DNA from: DASUBV01 sp036501025
GTDB taxonomy: Bacteria > Actinomycetota > Actinomycetes > Streptosporangiales > Streptosporangiaceae
Length of the DNA: 64,000 nt
Assembly: GCA_036501025.1 (NCBI GenBank)
Contig: DASYBB010000106.1
Span: forward strand, 15,564-79,563
Reading direction: 5' to 3'
Made by a program: the position numbers and the translations under genes. Shown piece after piece: positions 8,430-16,084 of the stretch (position 1 is the stretch's first letter; each line of letters opens with the position of its first letter). The notes beneath the pieces are model-generated. The model was given only the letters and a program-made list of their open reading frames with translations, was not told the origin of the DNA and made no database searches.

Positions 8430-8960
8430 CTATCCGGCTGCCTTGTCCAGCAGGGCGTGGGCGTAGTGCAGCAGGTCCGACCCAGTCAGGGCGGTGAGCG
8501 TCCCGGTCACCAGCCGGGTCGTCCGGGGCAGGCAGATCAGCCCAGCGGTCAGCGCCGTGGCGATCCACACGCCGGTGCAGAACGGGCAGGTGATCAGCTC
8601 GCCGACGGCCTTGCGGCCGCCCTCTCCGCGAACCTCCTCGCTGAGCTCCGCCGGGCCGGCCGAGCCCCGGTAGCTGGTGAACGGCGCGCGCAGGGGGCTC
8701 GTCACCGAGTCGCGGCTCAGCAGCCGGCTCAGCTTATGGGTGGCCACTGCGCTGAGTGCGATGTCCACGGGGTCCAGGCGGTCAGGCGGCTGCCGCCCGG
8801 ACACTCGGATGCCGCCGGCGATCAGCCCGACCAGGCCGGCGTAGACGGTCATGGTGGCGAGGTAGCCGCGAAGCGGGCGGTCGGCGTCCCCGGCGTACCT
8901 GTCTTGCTGCCGCCTGGCGGCGCCAGCCACCTGGTCACGAATCTGCGCAACTCCGGTCAT
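8430..8960 (-). CDS. DUF1360-family membrane protein
   Basis: This gene encodes 176 residues from the ATG at 8960 (upstream GGACAGGG). A hydrophobic helix YLATMTVYAGLVGLIAGGI is followed by the family's conserved core DPVDIALSAVATHKLSRLLS, RDSVTSPLRAPFTSYRGSAG and then ELITCPFCTGVWIATALTAG in a second membrane helix. The CPFCTGVW motif with two cysteines is the hallmark of DUF1360. In Bacillus these proteins are associated with spores and sporulation, while the actinobacterial role is unknown. It is transcribed away from the Rho_N gene at 9111 across about 150 bases. Confidence 0.85.
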   Translation of the reverse strand: MTGVAQIRDQVAGAARRQQDRYAGDADRPLRGYLATMTVYAGLVGLIAGGIRVSGRQPPDRLDPVDIALSAVATHKLSRLLSRDSVTSPLRAPFTSYRGSAGPAELSEEVRGEGGRKAVGELITCPFCTGVWIATALTAGLICLPRTTRLVTGTLTALTGSDLLHYAHALLDKAAG

Positions 8961-9051
8961 GGGGTTGCCCTGTCCGGAGCCTGGCCCGGCAAACCTCCGG
9001 CCCAACTCCGGCTGACGTTGCGGATCCCTGACCGCGCACGCGCCTGCCCTT

Positions 9052-9076
9052 GTTTGCCAGCCTGGCCATGGGGTAC
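9052..9076 (+). promoter_or_regulatory. SigB/SigF-like promoter before the Rho_N gene
   Basis: GTTT at 9052-9055, a 15-base spacer and GGGTAC at 9071-9076 match the actinobacterial general-stress consensus (GTTT or GNNT, 14-17 bases, GGGTA). The site lies 34 bases before the ATG at 9111, leaving a short leader with the ribosome site GGGAGGGAG. Confidence 0.6.
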
Positions 9077-9110
9077 TGCGGCAGTCTTGCCAGCCCGGGA
9101 GGGAGAAGCC

Positions 9111-9368
9111 ATGCCGAGGTCATCGATCAAGGACGAGAAGAAGTACCAGGCGCTGCGCGATGAGGGCGCGAGCGAGGAGAAGGCGGCGCGGATCGCGAAT
9201 GCCGGGGCCGCCAGCTCACCGCGGAAGGTGGCCGCCAAGGGCGGCCGGAGCGGCTCGTATGACGACTGGAGCAAGGCGGACCTGCTGCGCCGGGCGCGCG
9301 AGATCGGCGTCCGCGGCCGGTCATCGATGTCCAAGAAGCAGCTCATCGACGCGCTGCGCAATCACTGA
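9111..9368 (+). CDS. Rho_N-type small nucleic-acid-binding protein
   Basis: This gene encodes 85 residues from an ATG with ribosome site GGGAGGGAG. The basic N-terminal half begins MPRSSIKDEKKYQALRDEGA, continues with a KAARIANA helix, and resembles small actinobacterial proteins of the DUF7218 type. The C-terminal half is a Rho-termination-factor N-terminal or SAP-like helix-extension-helix: YDDWSKADLLRRAREIGVRG followed by RSSMSKKQLIDALRNH. The same IRGRSSM-KK-L signature recurs in the ChaB protein at 26804-27214. A role in DNA or RNA binding under stress is inferred from the fold and the SigB-like promoter. Confidence 0.75.
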   Translation: MPRSSIKDEKKYQALRDEGASEEKAARIANAGAASSPRKVAAKGGRSGSYDDWSKADLLRRAREIGVRGRSSMSKKQLIDALRNH

Positions 9369-9504
9369 GAGCCGGCTCGGCGACAGAAGCGCCGCTGAGG
9401 TCATCCGGCTGAGTCCTGCCTGAGCTAAGATCAGTAGCAGGAAGTCTCCGGCGGTTGGACCTGCAGCTGGCCGGAATGGCCGGCACCGCGCTGCGGAAGT
9501 TGGC

Positions 9505-9882
9505 ATGGATGACGCACGTTTCGGGGAAGCCGCTGGTCCCCTGTTCCTGATCTTCACCTCCCGCGAGCACCCGCCCGCGTCGGTACAACTGGTGGGTGAC
9601 CTTGACCTGACGGTGGTTGCCTGCCTGCTGAACTGGGCGCGCGCCTTCGCGGCCAGGCCGGTGCCCGCGGTCCGGGTGGACCTGTCTGGCCTGAAGTTCG
9701 CTGATGTGGCCGGATTGCGCGCTCTGGCCGAGGTGTGCTCCCTGCTGCGGCGGAGCGGCTGCCTGATTGACATCACCGCGCAATCCGAGTCAGTGCGCCG
9801 GCTCACCGCCCTGACCGGTATTGCCATCCCGGCCGACGGCGGCCTGATCGGCGGCGGAGTCGCCGCCCGGATTACCCACTGA
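9505..9882 (+). CDS. STAS-domain protein lacking the phosphorylatable serine
   Basis: This gene encodes 125 residues with a STAS fold like anti-sigma-factor antagonists: LFLIFTSRE at the N-terminus, VQLVGDLDLTVVACLLNWAR, then VRVDLSGLKFADVAGLRALA and a C-terminal helix. STAS antagonists are normally controlled by phosphorylation of the Ser directly before the Gly in D-S-S-G. Here the motif reads D-V-A-G, so Ala replaces it and kinase control should be lost. The paralogue at 40416-40754 shares the FIFTSRE start but keeps Ser (DVSG). It could act as a constitutive antagonist or in a non-sigma role; the partner is unknown. Confidence 0.8.
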   Translation: MDDARFGEAAGPLFLIFTSREHPPASVQLVGDLDLTVVACLLNWARAFAARPVPAVRVDLSGLKFADVAGLRALAEVCSLLRRSGCLIDITAQSESVRRLTALTGIAIPADGGLIGGGVAARITH

Positions 9883-9996
9883 CCGGCCCGGTCACGCCGG
9901 TGACCTTCTCGCGGAGGTAGGCCAGGGCCGGCCGAGCAGGCGGGAAACACGGAAATGCCGCTTGGTCTCGCCGCTGACGCACGGCTGGGCATAAGT
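9872..9996 (-). pseudogene. Remnant of a SigB/SigF-type sigma factor
   Basis: On the minus strand the sequence encodes YAQPCVSGETKRHFR, nearly identical to YAQPCVSGEIKRYFR (region 2) in the intact sigma factor at 35112-35918. It then jumps directly to VSRLLGR and, after a one-base frame change, ALAYLREKV, which corresponds to VSRLLTRALAYLREQ (region 4.2 end). The roughly 120 residues between are deleted. The fragment cannot encode a working factor. Confidence 0.75.
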
Positions 9997-10290
9997 GGTC
10001 CTCCCCGCAGAAATTGACATCTCCGGCGCCAGCGCGGTCGCTGACCGGCTGGCAGCTGCCTGCCGTCCAGGCATGCTCGTTGTCGTGGATATGTCCGGCA
10101 CCGTGTTCTGCGATTCTTCCGGCGCCCGCGCTCGGCTGACCGCCCACGAGCACCCGATCGCGAGGGGCGGCGGACTCCCCCTGGCCATGCCGGCGGGCGC
10201 GGTCCGCCGATGCTGGCGCTGCTGGCCTTCGACCGGGTCCTGAATATCTATCTAGGCGCGGCTGAGGCGCTAGTCGCAGACCGGACACGG
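9995..10290 (+). pseudogene. Frameshifted STAS-domain gene
   Basis: From GTG 9995 the frame encodes LPAEIDISGASAVADRLAAA, then VVVDMSGTVFCDSSGARARL, and runs to GAVRR. The STAS fold then continues in another frame as MLALLAFDRVLNIYLGAAEA (from 10210). Joined, these give a normal STAS protein with an intact D-S-S-G phosphorylation motif and the usual C-terminal helices. The frameshift lies near 10200-10210. The gene begins where the antisense sigma remnant ends. Confidence 0.7.
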
Positions 10291-10432
10291 CTGGCCGGGG
10301 ATGAGCCGGAAGCGAGTTGGTGTTCGCGCGGGCGGGCAAGGCTAGGGCCAGGGGCGCCTCAGCCGGCGGCACGGCAAGTTTGCGGTGCCGCGGTCGCGGT
10401 AGGGGCGCATTTTCCAGGGAGGAGACGCTTTC
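10291..10432 (+). other. Spacer before the frameshifted membrane gene
   Basis: No coding region is recognised between the end of STAS homology and the ATG at 10433. The last part contains TTTTCCAGGGAGGAGACG, a good ribosome site (GGGAGGAG) for the following gene. Confidence 0.4.
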
Positions 10433-11120
10433 ATGGCACTGGTCGCTGACCATGCCCGGCGGATCGCCGCGGGGCTGCCGCGCGGGCTGGACGACGCCCG
10501 CCGCGCCGCCGGGACTGAGCGGTCCGTCCGGCGGCTGCTGCTGGGTGCGGTCATACCGCTGTGGCTGGGCGCCGGCACGGCCGACTGGTTCCTGCACCGG
10601 CGGACGCACATCGAGGACACGGCCGGGCCGCGAGAGTCAGCCCTGCACGCGCTAATGTTCGCGCAGACCGGGATCCCGGTACGTACTGCTCGGGTTGTTC
10701 TGCGAGGTGAATGCGGCCGTCCTGGCCAGTGCCTACGGAGCGGCCGCGGCGCACAGCGCCACTGCCTACTGGGACCAGTCCTATGCTGAGGACCGGCGCC
10801 CGGTTTCTACGATCGAGCAGCACATGCACAGCCTGCTGGAGGTCTCGCCGCTGACCGCGGCGCTGCTGCTGACGGCCCTGCACTGGGATCAGGCCGCCGC
10901 GCTCGCCGGCCGCGGGAGGCCGGACTTCGCGCTGCGGCGCAAGCGCCGCGACCCTCTGTCGGCCCGCACGCGGGCTGGGCTGCTGGCCGCGGTCACCGTG
11001 TTCGGCCTCGTGCCCTACGCCGAGGAGTTCTGGCGCTGCTGGCGCGCCCACCCGACCACCGGCCCGCTGCCCCGCCCTGAGGTCCCGCCCACGACGACCC
11101 TGCGCATCGGACCCGGCTAG
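10433..11120 (+). pseudogene. Membrane protein gene broken by a 4-bp duplication
   Basis: The ATG at 10433, with GGGAGGAG upstream, opens a frame encoding RRLLLGAVIPLWLGAGTADW, FLHRRTHIEDTAG and ESALHALMFAQTGIPV. The protein then continues in another frame as LLGLFCEVNAAVLASAYGAA, AYWDQSYAEDRRPVSTIEQH and SLLEVSPLTAALLLTALHWD, to a stop at 11120. The break coincides with a tandem GTACGTAC at 10679-10686; removing one GTAC restores a single frame of about 227 codons (IPV-LLGLF). The intact protein would have about four membrane helices and a conserved His-rich core (HRRTHIE, EQHMHS) and is a family I cannot name. A sequencing or assembly error is the alternative explanation. Confidence 0.7.
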
Positions 11121-11131
11121 AACAGGCGGGA

Positions 11132-11539
11132 TTACGGATTGCCGAGGAGGCGCGCGAACGGCCCCTTGTCCTCCTGCTCGGAAGCCTCGGCTCCAGAGCG
11201 CAGCGTCCAGGCGTCCACCGCGTCCAGGCTGATCCGCCACAGGCCCACGAGCCCCTCGCGGTCGCCGTCCACGCGCGTGCCCCGCAGGTGCAGGAAGCGC
11301 TCGGAGTGCGCGCCCACGTCCTTGGCGTAGCCCTCTCCCAGGAGCCCGGTACCGGGGCTCAGCGCTGCCATTAGCGGGGCGCCCTCAACGAGTTCCGCGA
11401 AGAACCGGTCCTGGGCGATGAGGGCGCCGCGCAGCACCGTTCCCCGGGCCGCGATCATGATGGGAACGGCCGTCTGGCCGGACTCGTTAACGGAGTGATT
11501 GAGCTCGAGAAGAACGGTGTCGCGGTCGCGCTTGGCCAT
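11132..11539 (-). CDS. Hypothetical protein, possibly GvpU-like
   Basis: This gene encodes 135 residues from the ATG at 11539 with ribosome site AGAGGAAG. The segment IMIAARGTVLRGALIAQDRF followed by FAELVEG resembles the beta-rich core of small gas-vesicle accessory proteins of the GvpU type, where a VxGTLIS strand pair recurs. No other gvp gene is present, so this is a fold guess only. The C-terminal part (DAVDAWTLRSG, EDKGPFARLLGNP) is acidic. A SigB-like promoter at 11586-11610 suggests stress expression. Confidence 0.5.
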   Translation of the reverse strand: MAKRDRDTVLLELNHSVNESGQTAVPIMIAARGTVLRGALIAQDRFFAELVEGAPLMAALSPGTGLLGEGYAKDVGAHSERFLHLRGTRVDGDREGLVGLWRISLDAVDAWTLRSGAEASEQEDKGPFARLLGNP

Positions 11540-11585
11540 GATTCTTCCTCTGGCTTTCAATACGGGACGAAATCTGCGACCAGAG

Positions 11586-11610
11586 CTACCCGCGGCATGG
11601 CCGCTGACAC
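11586..11610 (-). promoter_or_regulatory. SigB-like promoter before the gene at 11539
   Basis: Read on the minus strand, GTGT (11610-11607), a 15-base spacer and GGGTAG (11591-11586) match GNNT-N14-16-GGGTA. It sits about 45 bases before the ATG at 11539. Confidence 0.45.
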
Positions 11611-11718
11611 CATTTCGCATCAGCCGGCCCAGCGAGCCCGCCGGTGGTTTGGTCCGCACTATGAGGGGCAGCCGGGGCCGCAGCGGGCGGTGCCGCCTGC
11701 GGGAGGAGGACCAGCGAG

Positions 11719-12303
11719 ATGTCGAACGAGCTGACCGGTCGCCGGGTGGCATTCATGGTGGCCAACGAGGGCATGGAGCAGGCTGAGTTCACCGGCCCCT
11801 GGCAGGCGGTCCGGGATGCCGGGGGGAGCCCGGAACTCCTCGCGCCGGAGCCGGGCCAGGCGCAGGCCTTCAACCACCTGGACAAGGGCGATGCCTTCCC
11901 GGTGGACCGGACGGTCGGCGAGGCAGACGCGGCCGATTACGACGCTCTGGTGCTGCCCGGCGGCGTCGCGAATCCCGACCGGCTGCGGATGGTGCCGGCG
12001 GCAGTGGAGTTCGCCCGTTGCATGTTCGCGGCCGGCAAGCCGGCCGCCGTCATCTGCCACGGGCCGTGGACGCTGGTCGAGGCGGATCTCGTGCGCGGGC
12101 GGACCCTGACGTCGTGGCCGAGTCTGCAGACCGACATCCGGAACGCGGGAGGGACCTGGGTGGACACCGAGGTCCAGGTCTGCACCGAGGGGCCGAACAC
12201 GCTGGTGACGAGCCGCAAGCCCGATGACCTGCCAGCGTTCTGCCGGCAGGTCGTCGCCGAGTTCCAGCGCCAGCCGCAGTCAGCCGGGCGCGAAGCTGGC
12301 TAG
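11719..12303 (+). CDS. DJ-1/PfpI-family protein (YhbO/PfpI type)
   Basis: This gene encodes 194 residues from an ATG with GGGAGGAGGA upstream. The fold is class I glutamine-amidotransferase-like: RVAFMVANEGMEQAEFTGPW, ADYDALVLPGGVANPD, then the nucleophile elbow PAAVICHGPWTLVEA with the Cys-His pair. A conserved Glu (GMEQAE) completes the usual Cys-His-Glu set. It closes with LTSWPSLQTDIRNAGG and TLVTSRKPDDLPAF. Family members act as stress proteins, with reported protease, glyoxalase or deglycase activity; which applies here cannot be decided. It lies 31 bases before the first glycosyltransferase, on the same strand. Confidence 0.9.
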   Translation: MSNELTGRRVAFMVANEGMEQAEFTGPWQAVRDAGGSPELLAPEPGQAQAFNHLDKGDAFPVDRTVGEADAADYDALVLPGGVANPDRLRMVPAAVEFARCMFAAGKPAAVICHGPWTLVEADLVRGRTLTSWPSLQTDIRNAGGTWVDTEVQVCTEGPNTLVTSRKPDDLPAFCRQVVAEFQRQPQSAGREAG

Positions 12304-12334
12304 GCGGCCCGAGCCCGCGCCGCCCGCCCCGGCC

Positions 12335-13198
12335 ATGACGGTCGTGATCGCTACCCGGGACCGGGCCGGCGAGCTGGGCCGGACCTTGAGCCGGCTCGCT
12401 GGGCTGCCCGAGCAGCCGGCCGTCATCGTGGTGGACAATGCTTCCCGGGACGGAACGGCTGACCTGGTGCGGCGTGGCCACCCTGGCGTCCGCCTCATCC
12501 AGCTGCCGCGCAACCGGGGCGCGGTCGCGCGCAACATCGGTGCCGCCGCGGCGGTGACCCGGTTCGTGGCCTTCTGCGATGATGACTCGTGGTGGGAGCC
12601 CGGCGCGCTGGACTGCGCGGCCCGCGCCCTGGAAAGCTGCCCGGCCCTGGCTGTCGTCGCCGGGCAGATCCTCGTCGGGCCGGGCGGGGAGCCGGACCCC
12701 GTCAACTCGGCCATGGCCCGCAGCCCCCTGGAGCAAGACGGGCTGCCCGGCCCGCGAGTGCTCGGCTTCCTGGCCTGCGCGGCCGTGGTCCGGCGGGCCG
12801 CGTTCCTTGAGGTCGGCGGGTTCAGCGACGTGCTGGTGTTCGGCGGCGAGGAGAAGCTGCTGGCCATGGACCTCGCGGCGGCGGGGTGGACCGCCGCCTA
12901 CATCTCGGGCGCCTGCGCCCGGCACTGGCCGTCCGCCCGCCGCGACGAGGCCGCCCGCCGGCGCCTGGACGCCCGCAATGAGGTGCTGACCGCCTGGCTG
13001 CGGCGCCCCGCCGGGCACGCTCTCGCCGCCACGGCCGGACTGGCCAGGCGGCTGGGGCGCGACCCGGCCGCCGCGGGTGCGCTGGCCAGCCTGCTGCGCG
13101 TGCTGCCCCGCGCCCTCCGGCAGCGGCGGGTCCTGCCCGCCGCCACCGAGGCGGACGTCCGAGCGCTGGCCCGGTGGGACCGGGAGCGCCGGCCATGA
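12335..13198 (+). CDS. Family 2 glycosyltransferase (first of a tandem pair)
   Basis: This gene encodes 287 residues from the ATG at 12335. It is a GT-A fold enzyme using a nucleotide sugar: MTVVIATRDRAGELGRTLSR, then VIVVDNASRDGTADLV, LPRNRGAVARNIGA, the metal-binding VAFCDDDSWWEPGAL, and GGFSDVLVFGGEEKLLAMDL. The C-terminal third (ARNEVLTAWLRRPAGHALAA) is helical and membrane-proximal. It ends in a four-base overlap with a clear paralogue at 13195, so the pair is a tandem duplication. Acceptor and donor are unknown; the context suggests a surface glycan or glycolipid built with the heptose genes downstream. Confidence 0.88.
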   Translation: MTVVIATRDRAGELGRTLSRLAGLPEQPAVIVVDNASRDGTADLVRRGHPGVRLIQLPRNRGAVARNIGAAAAVTRFVAFCDDDSWWEPGALDCAARALESCPALAVVAGQILVGPGGEPDPVNSAMARSPLEQDGLPGPRVLGFLACAAVVRRAAFLEVGGFSDVLVFGGEEKLLAMDLAAAGWTAAYISGACARHWPSARRDEAARRRLDARNEVLTAWLRRPAGHALAATAGLARRLGRDPAAAGALASLLRVLPRALRQRRVLPAATEADVRALARWDRERRP

Positions 13199-14094
13199 CC
13201 GGGGAGCAGCCCCGCTACACCGTGGTCATCATCACCCGGGATCGCCGCCGCGAGCTGGAGCGCACCCTGGACCGGATGACCGCGCTGCCGGGCGCGCCGC
13301 CGGTGATCGTGGTCGACAACGCCTCGGCCGACGGATCCGCAGCCGCCGCGGAGCGCTACACCGGGGTGCAGGTTATCCGCGCGCCGGGCAATCTGGGCGC
13401 GGTCGGGCGTAACCTCGCCGTCGGCCGGGTGGGTACCCCGTACGTGGCGTTCTGCGATGACGACACCTGGTGGGAGCCGGAGGCGCCCGGCCGGGCGGCG
13501 GCCCTGCTGGACGCCCATCCCGGGCTGGCGTCGGTGACCGGCCGCATCCTGGTCGAGCCGGGCGGCCAGGAAGATCCGATCACGCCGGAGCTCCGCCATT
13601 CCCCGGTGCCCGCACCGGCCTGGCTGCCCGGGCCCGCACTGCTCAGCATCCTGGCCGGCGCGTCGATGCTGCGGGTGTCCGCGTTCGGTGCGGCGGGCGG
13701 GTTCTCGCCCCGGCTGTGGCTGGGCGGCGAGGAGGAACTGCTGGCGCTGGACCTCGCCGCGGCCGGATGGTGGATGTGCTGGCACCCGGACGTCGTGGTC
13801 CATCATGCGGCGTCAGCGGCCCGCGACTCGCGGGAGCGGCGGATGCTGGGCATCCGCAACACGCTGTGGACGGCATGGCTGCGCCGCCCGGTGCCGGGCG
13901 CGGCCCGGCACACCATGGCCGTGCTCCGCTCGGTTCCGCGGGACCGGGCCAGCGGCCTGGCCGTGGCCCGCGCCGTTCGCGGGCTGCCCTGGGTGATCCG
14001 CGAGCGGCGGGTCATCCCGCCCGCGGTGGAGGCGGGGCTGCGGCTGCTGGAGGCACCCCGCCGCGCGTCGCCGGCCCGCCGCTACATCGGCTGA
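13195..14094 (+). CDS. Family 2 glycosyltransferase (second of a tandem pair)
   Basis: This gene encodes 299 residues; its ATG overlaps the stop of the previous gene (ATGA). It shares the layout of its neighbour: YTVVIITRDRRRELERTLDR, VIVVDNASADGSAAAA, APGNLGAVGRNLA, VAFCDDDTWWEPEAP, ILVEPGGQEDPITPEL and GGEEELLALDLAAAGWWMCW, followed by an HHAASAARDSRERR segment. The DDD and WWEP motifs are kept, so both copies should be active. It converges with the GT9 gene and overlaps its end by 13 bases. Confidence 0.88.
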   Translation: MTGEQPRYTVVIITRDRRRELERTLDRMTALPGAPPVIVVDNASADGSAAAAERYTGVQVIRAPGNLGAVGRNLAVGRVGTPYVAFCDDDTWWEPEAPGRAAALLDAHPGLASVTGRILVEPGGQEDPITPELRHSPVPAPAWLPGPALLSILAGASMLRVSAFGAAGGFSPRLWLGGEEELLALDLAAAGWWMCWHPDVVVHHAASAARDSRERRMLGIRNTLWTAWLRRPVPGAARHTMAVLRSVPRDRASGLAVARAVRGLPWVIRERRVIPPAVEAGLRLLEAPRRASPARRYIG

Positions 14095-15122
14095 CGCGAA
14101 GGCCCCGCCCGGGCTGCGGACGGAGCCGCCGCCGCCGGGACGGCCAGCAGGGCGCCTGCCGCGGACAGGACGTCGGCCGCCCGGATCCGGAGCAGCCGCG
14201 GGTCCGGTTCAGCCCCGTGCGCGTCGCCCGGCCGGCTGCCCGTCCCTTTCCAGAGGGCCACGTGGCGGCCGCAGCCGGGCGGCGGCCCCCACAGCCGGGG
14301 AGAGACGGGACCGAACAGCGTCACTGACGGCGTGCCGAACGCCACGGCGAGATGGGCCGCCCCGGTGTCGTTGCTGATCACCAGCGCGGCCCCGGCCACC
14401 AGCGCCGCCAGCCCGGCCAGGCCGGTGCGGCCCGCCAGCACGCTCCGGGACGGCAGCCCGGCCAGCCGGGCAACCTCCTGCGCGAGCGACCGCTCGCCGC
14501 CCGTGCCGGTGATGACGACCGGGTGCCCGGCGGCGCTCAGCACCTGCGCGACAGCGGCGAACCGGCGGGCGGGCCAGCGCCGGCTGCCGCTCGCCGCGCC
14601 CGGGTGGATCACCACCGCGCCCGGCGCCACCGGGCGCTGGGGCGGCCGGGCCAGCGCCAGCGCCGCCGGGTCAGCCGCCAGCCCCCACCACTCCGCCAGC
14701 CGACACCAGCGCGTCACTTCATGCTCGCTGTCGTCCCAGTGCGGGCCGGCCACGTCCGGGGCGGCCGGCGAGCGGAACATCATGGTCGTCTCCGCGCCCA
14801 GCGCGGTGACGATCCGGTGGCTGGCCGGGCCATTGCCGTGCAGGTCCGCGGCCACGACCGGGGCGGTCCCCGACCACGAAACGGGCTCCAGCTCGCCGGA
14901 CGGCAGCACCCGGTCGATCGCGCCCGTGAGCGTGGCCAGCGGGGCCAGGGCGGCCGGCGCCGCGAGCACGATCTCGCAGCCGGGAAAGCCCGCCGCGAGG
15001 GCCCGGTACGCCGGCACGCCGGTGAGGAAGTCCCCGAGCCCGAGCGCGCGCAGCATGAGCACAGCCGGACGCGCGCCTGATCGGGACGGCCGGCCTCCCG
15101 GGTCATCCGGCCGGCCGGTCAT
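14082..15122 (-). CDS. Family 9 glycosyltransferase (heptosyltransferase-like)
   Basis: This gene encodes 346 residues with a GT-B fold. N-terminal LMLRALGLGDFLTGVPAYRA matches the RLGDxL motif of ADP-heptose transferases (WaaC/WaaF/RfaF-type). C-terminal VVIHPGAASGSRRWPARRFA and LVISNDTGAAHLAVAFGTPS with VTLFGPVSP are the nucleotide-heptose binding motifs. The start overlaps the stop of the upstream gene by four bases, making it the last gene of a minus-strand operon that begins with the carbamoyltransferase. Substrate assignment to ADP-heptose is inferred from family and from gmhA/hldE nearby. The acceptor cannot be lipopolysaccharide in a Gram-positive cell. Confidence 0.88.
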   Translation of the reverse strand: MTGRPDDPGGRPSRSGARPAVLMLRALGLGDFLTGVPAYRALAAGFPGCEIVLAAPAALAPLATLTGAIDRVLPSGELEPVSWSGTAPVVAADLHGNGPASHRIVTALGAETTMMFRSPAAPDVAGPHWDDSEHEVTRWCRLAEWWGLAADPAALALARPPQRPVAPGAVVIHPGAASGSRRWPARRFAAVAQVLSAAGHPVVITGTGGERSLAQEVARLAGLPSRSVLAGRTGLAGLAALVAGAALVISNDTGAAHLAVAFGTPSVTLFGPVSPRLWGPPPGCGRHVALWKGTGSRPGDAHGAEPDPRLLRIRAADVLSAAGALLAVPAAAAPSAARAGPSRQPM

Positions 15123-16084
15123 CGGGTCACCTCGGCGAGCAGCCGGTCCCAGTCGGCCAGGAACCGGCCCAGGCCGTAGCGGCCCAGCGCTGCCTCCCGC
15201 GCGCGGGCGCCCAGCTCAGCGCCCTCCGCGGGGTCGGCGATGAGCCGCCGGACGGCGTCCCGCAGGCCGCCGCGCCGCGTCGAGACGATCCCGGCCCCCG
15301 GCGGCACGGCCTCGGTCACCTCCGTGGCGGCCACGGCCACCACCGGCATGCCCAGGTGCATCGCCTCGATCAGGGACAGTCCGAGCGAGGTCCAGCGGAA
15401 GGGATGCAGGTACACCCGCCGCCGGGCCAGCTCTGCGTGCATCGCGGCCTGCGGGAGGTCCTCGACGCCGCGGACCGCGCCCGGCGGCGTGCGCAGCCGC
15501 CCCGGCAGGTCCGCGACGCCCATCCCGAACACGTCCAGCCCGGCGTGCTCGGCGAAGAACGGCAGGAGGTCCGTGCCGGTGTACCGGCCACGCCGGCCCG
15601 GCTCGTTGATCACGACCCCGGCCCGGGCAATCTCGCCGGTCCACATCGGCCCCGGGTCGGCCACGCCGTGCTCGATGACGGAGACCGGCGTCGCTCCTGA
15701 GTCCCAGAACAGCTCGTTGAAGTGGGTGACGTGCACCAGGTGCAGGTCCCGCCGGCCCGCTACCGGGTGCCGGGTCTGCGGCACGTCACCCCACGGGGCG
15801 TCGTGCTCTAGGTAGACCGCGGGCAGGTCAGCGCCGGGCCGCCGGCCTGTGAGCTGCCAGGTCAGCTCCTCCTCGTGCGGCCGCTGCAGGATCACGACGT
15901 CGATGTCCTCATCCCGCAGCCGCCCGGACGGGACCTCGCGCGCTGCGGCGGGCCAGTCCCAGGTCCGGGCCCGGCCGCGGCCATCCGGCCCGCGATCCGG
16001 CAGCACGGGCAGCAGGTAGGCGTGCCGTCCCTGGACGAACGACGTGGTCCAGGAGCCGTGCACGTGCCACAGGAGCACTCTCAT
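15119..16084 (-). CDS. Family 1/4-type glycosyltransferase
   Basis: This gene encodes 321 residues from the ATG at 16084; the longer open frame upstream is antisense to other genes. It starts MRVLLWHVHGSWTTSFVQGR and carries VVILQRPHEEELTW, VYLEHDAPWGDVPQTRHP, VHVTHFNELFW and VIEHGV. The GT-B C-terminal donor-site segment reads LHPFRWTSLGLSLIEAMHLG and MPVVAVAATEVTEAVP, in which the E-x7-E type signature is kept as S-LIEAMHLG. It overlaps both neighbours by four bases (ATGA at each junction) within the operon. The substrate is unknown. Confidence 0.85.
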   Translation of the reverse strand: MRVLLWHVHGSWTTSFVQGRHAYLLPVLPDRGPDGRGRARTWDWPAAAREVPSGRLRDEDIDVVILQRPHEEELTWQLTGRRPGADLPAVYLEHDAPWGDVPQTRHPVAGRRDLHLVHVTHFNELFWDSGATPVSVIEHGVADPGPMWTGEIARAGVVINEPGRRGRYTGTDLLPFFAEHAGLDVFGMGVADLPGRLRTPPGAVRGVEDLPQAAMHAELARRRVYLHPFRWTSLGLSLIEAMHLGMPVVAVAATEVTEAVPPGAGIVSTRRGGLRDAVRRLIADPAEGAELGARAREAALGRYGLGRFLADWDRLLAEVTR

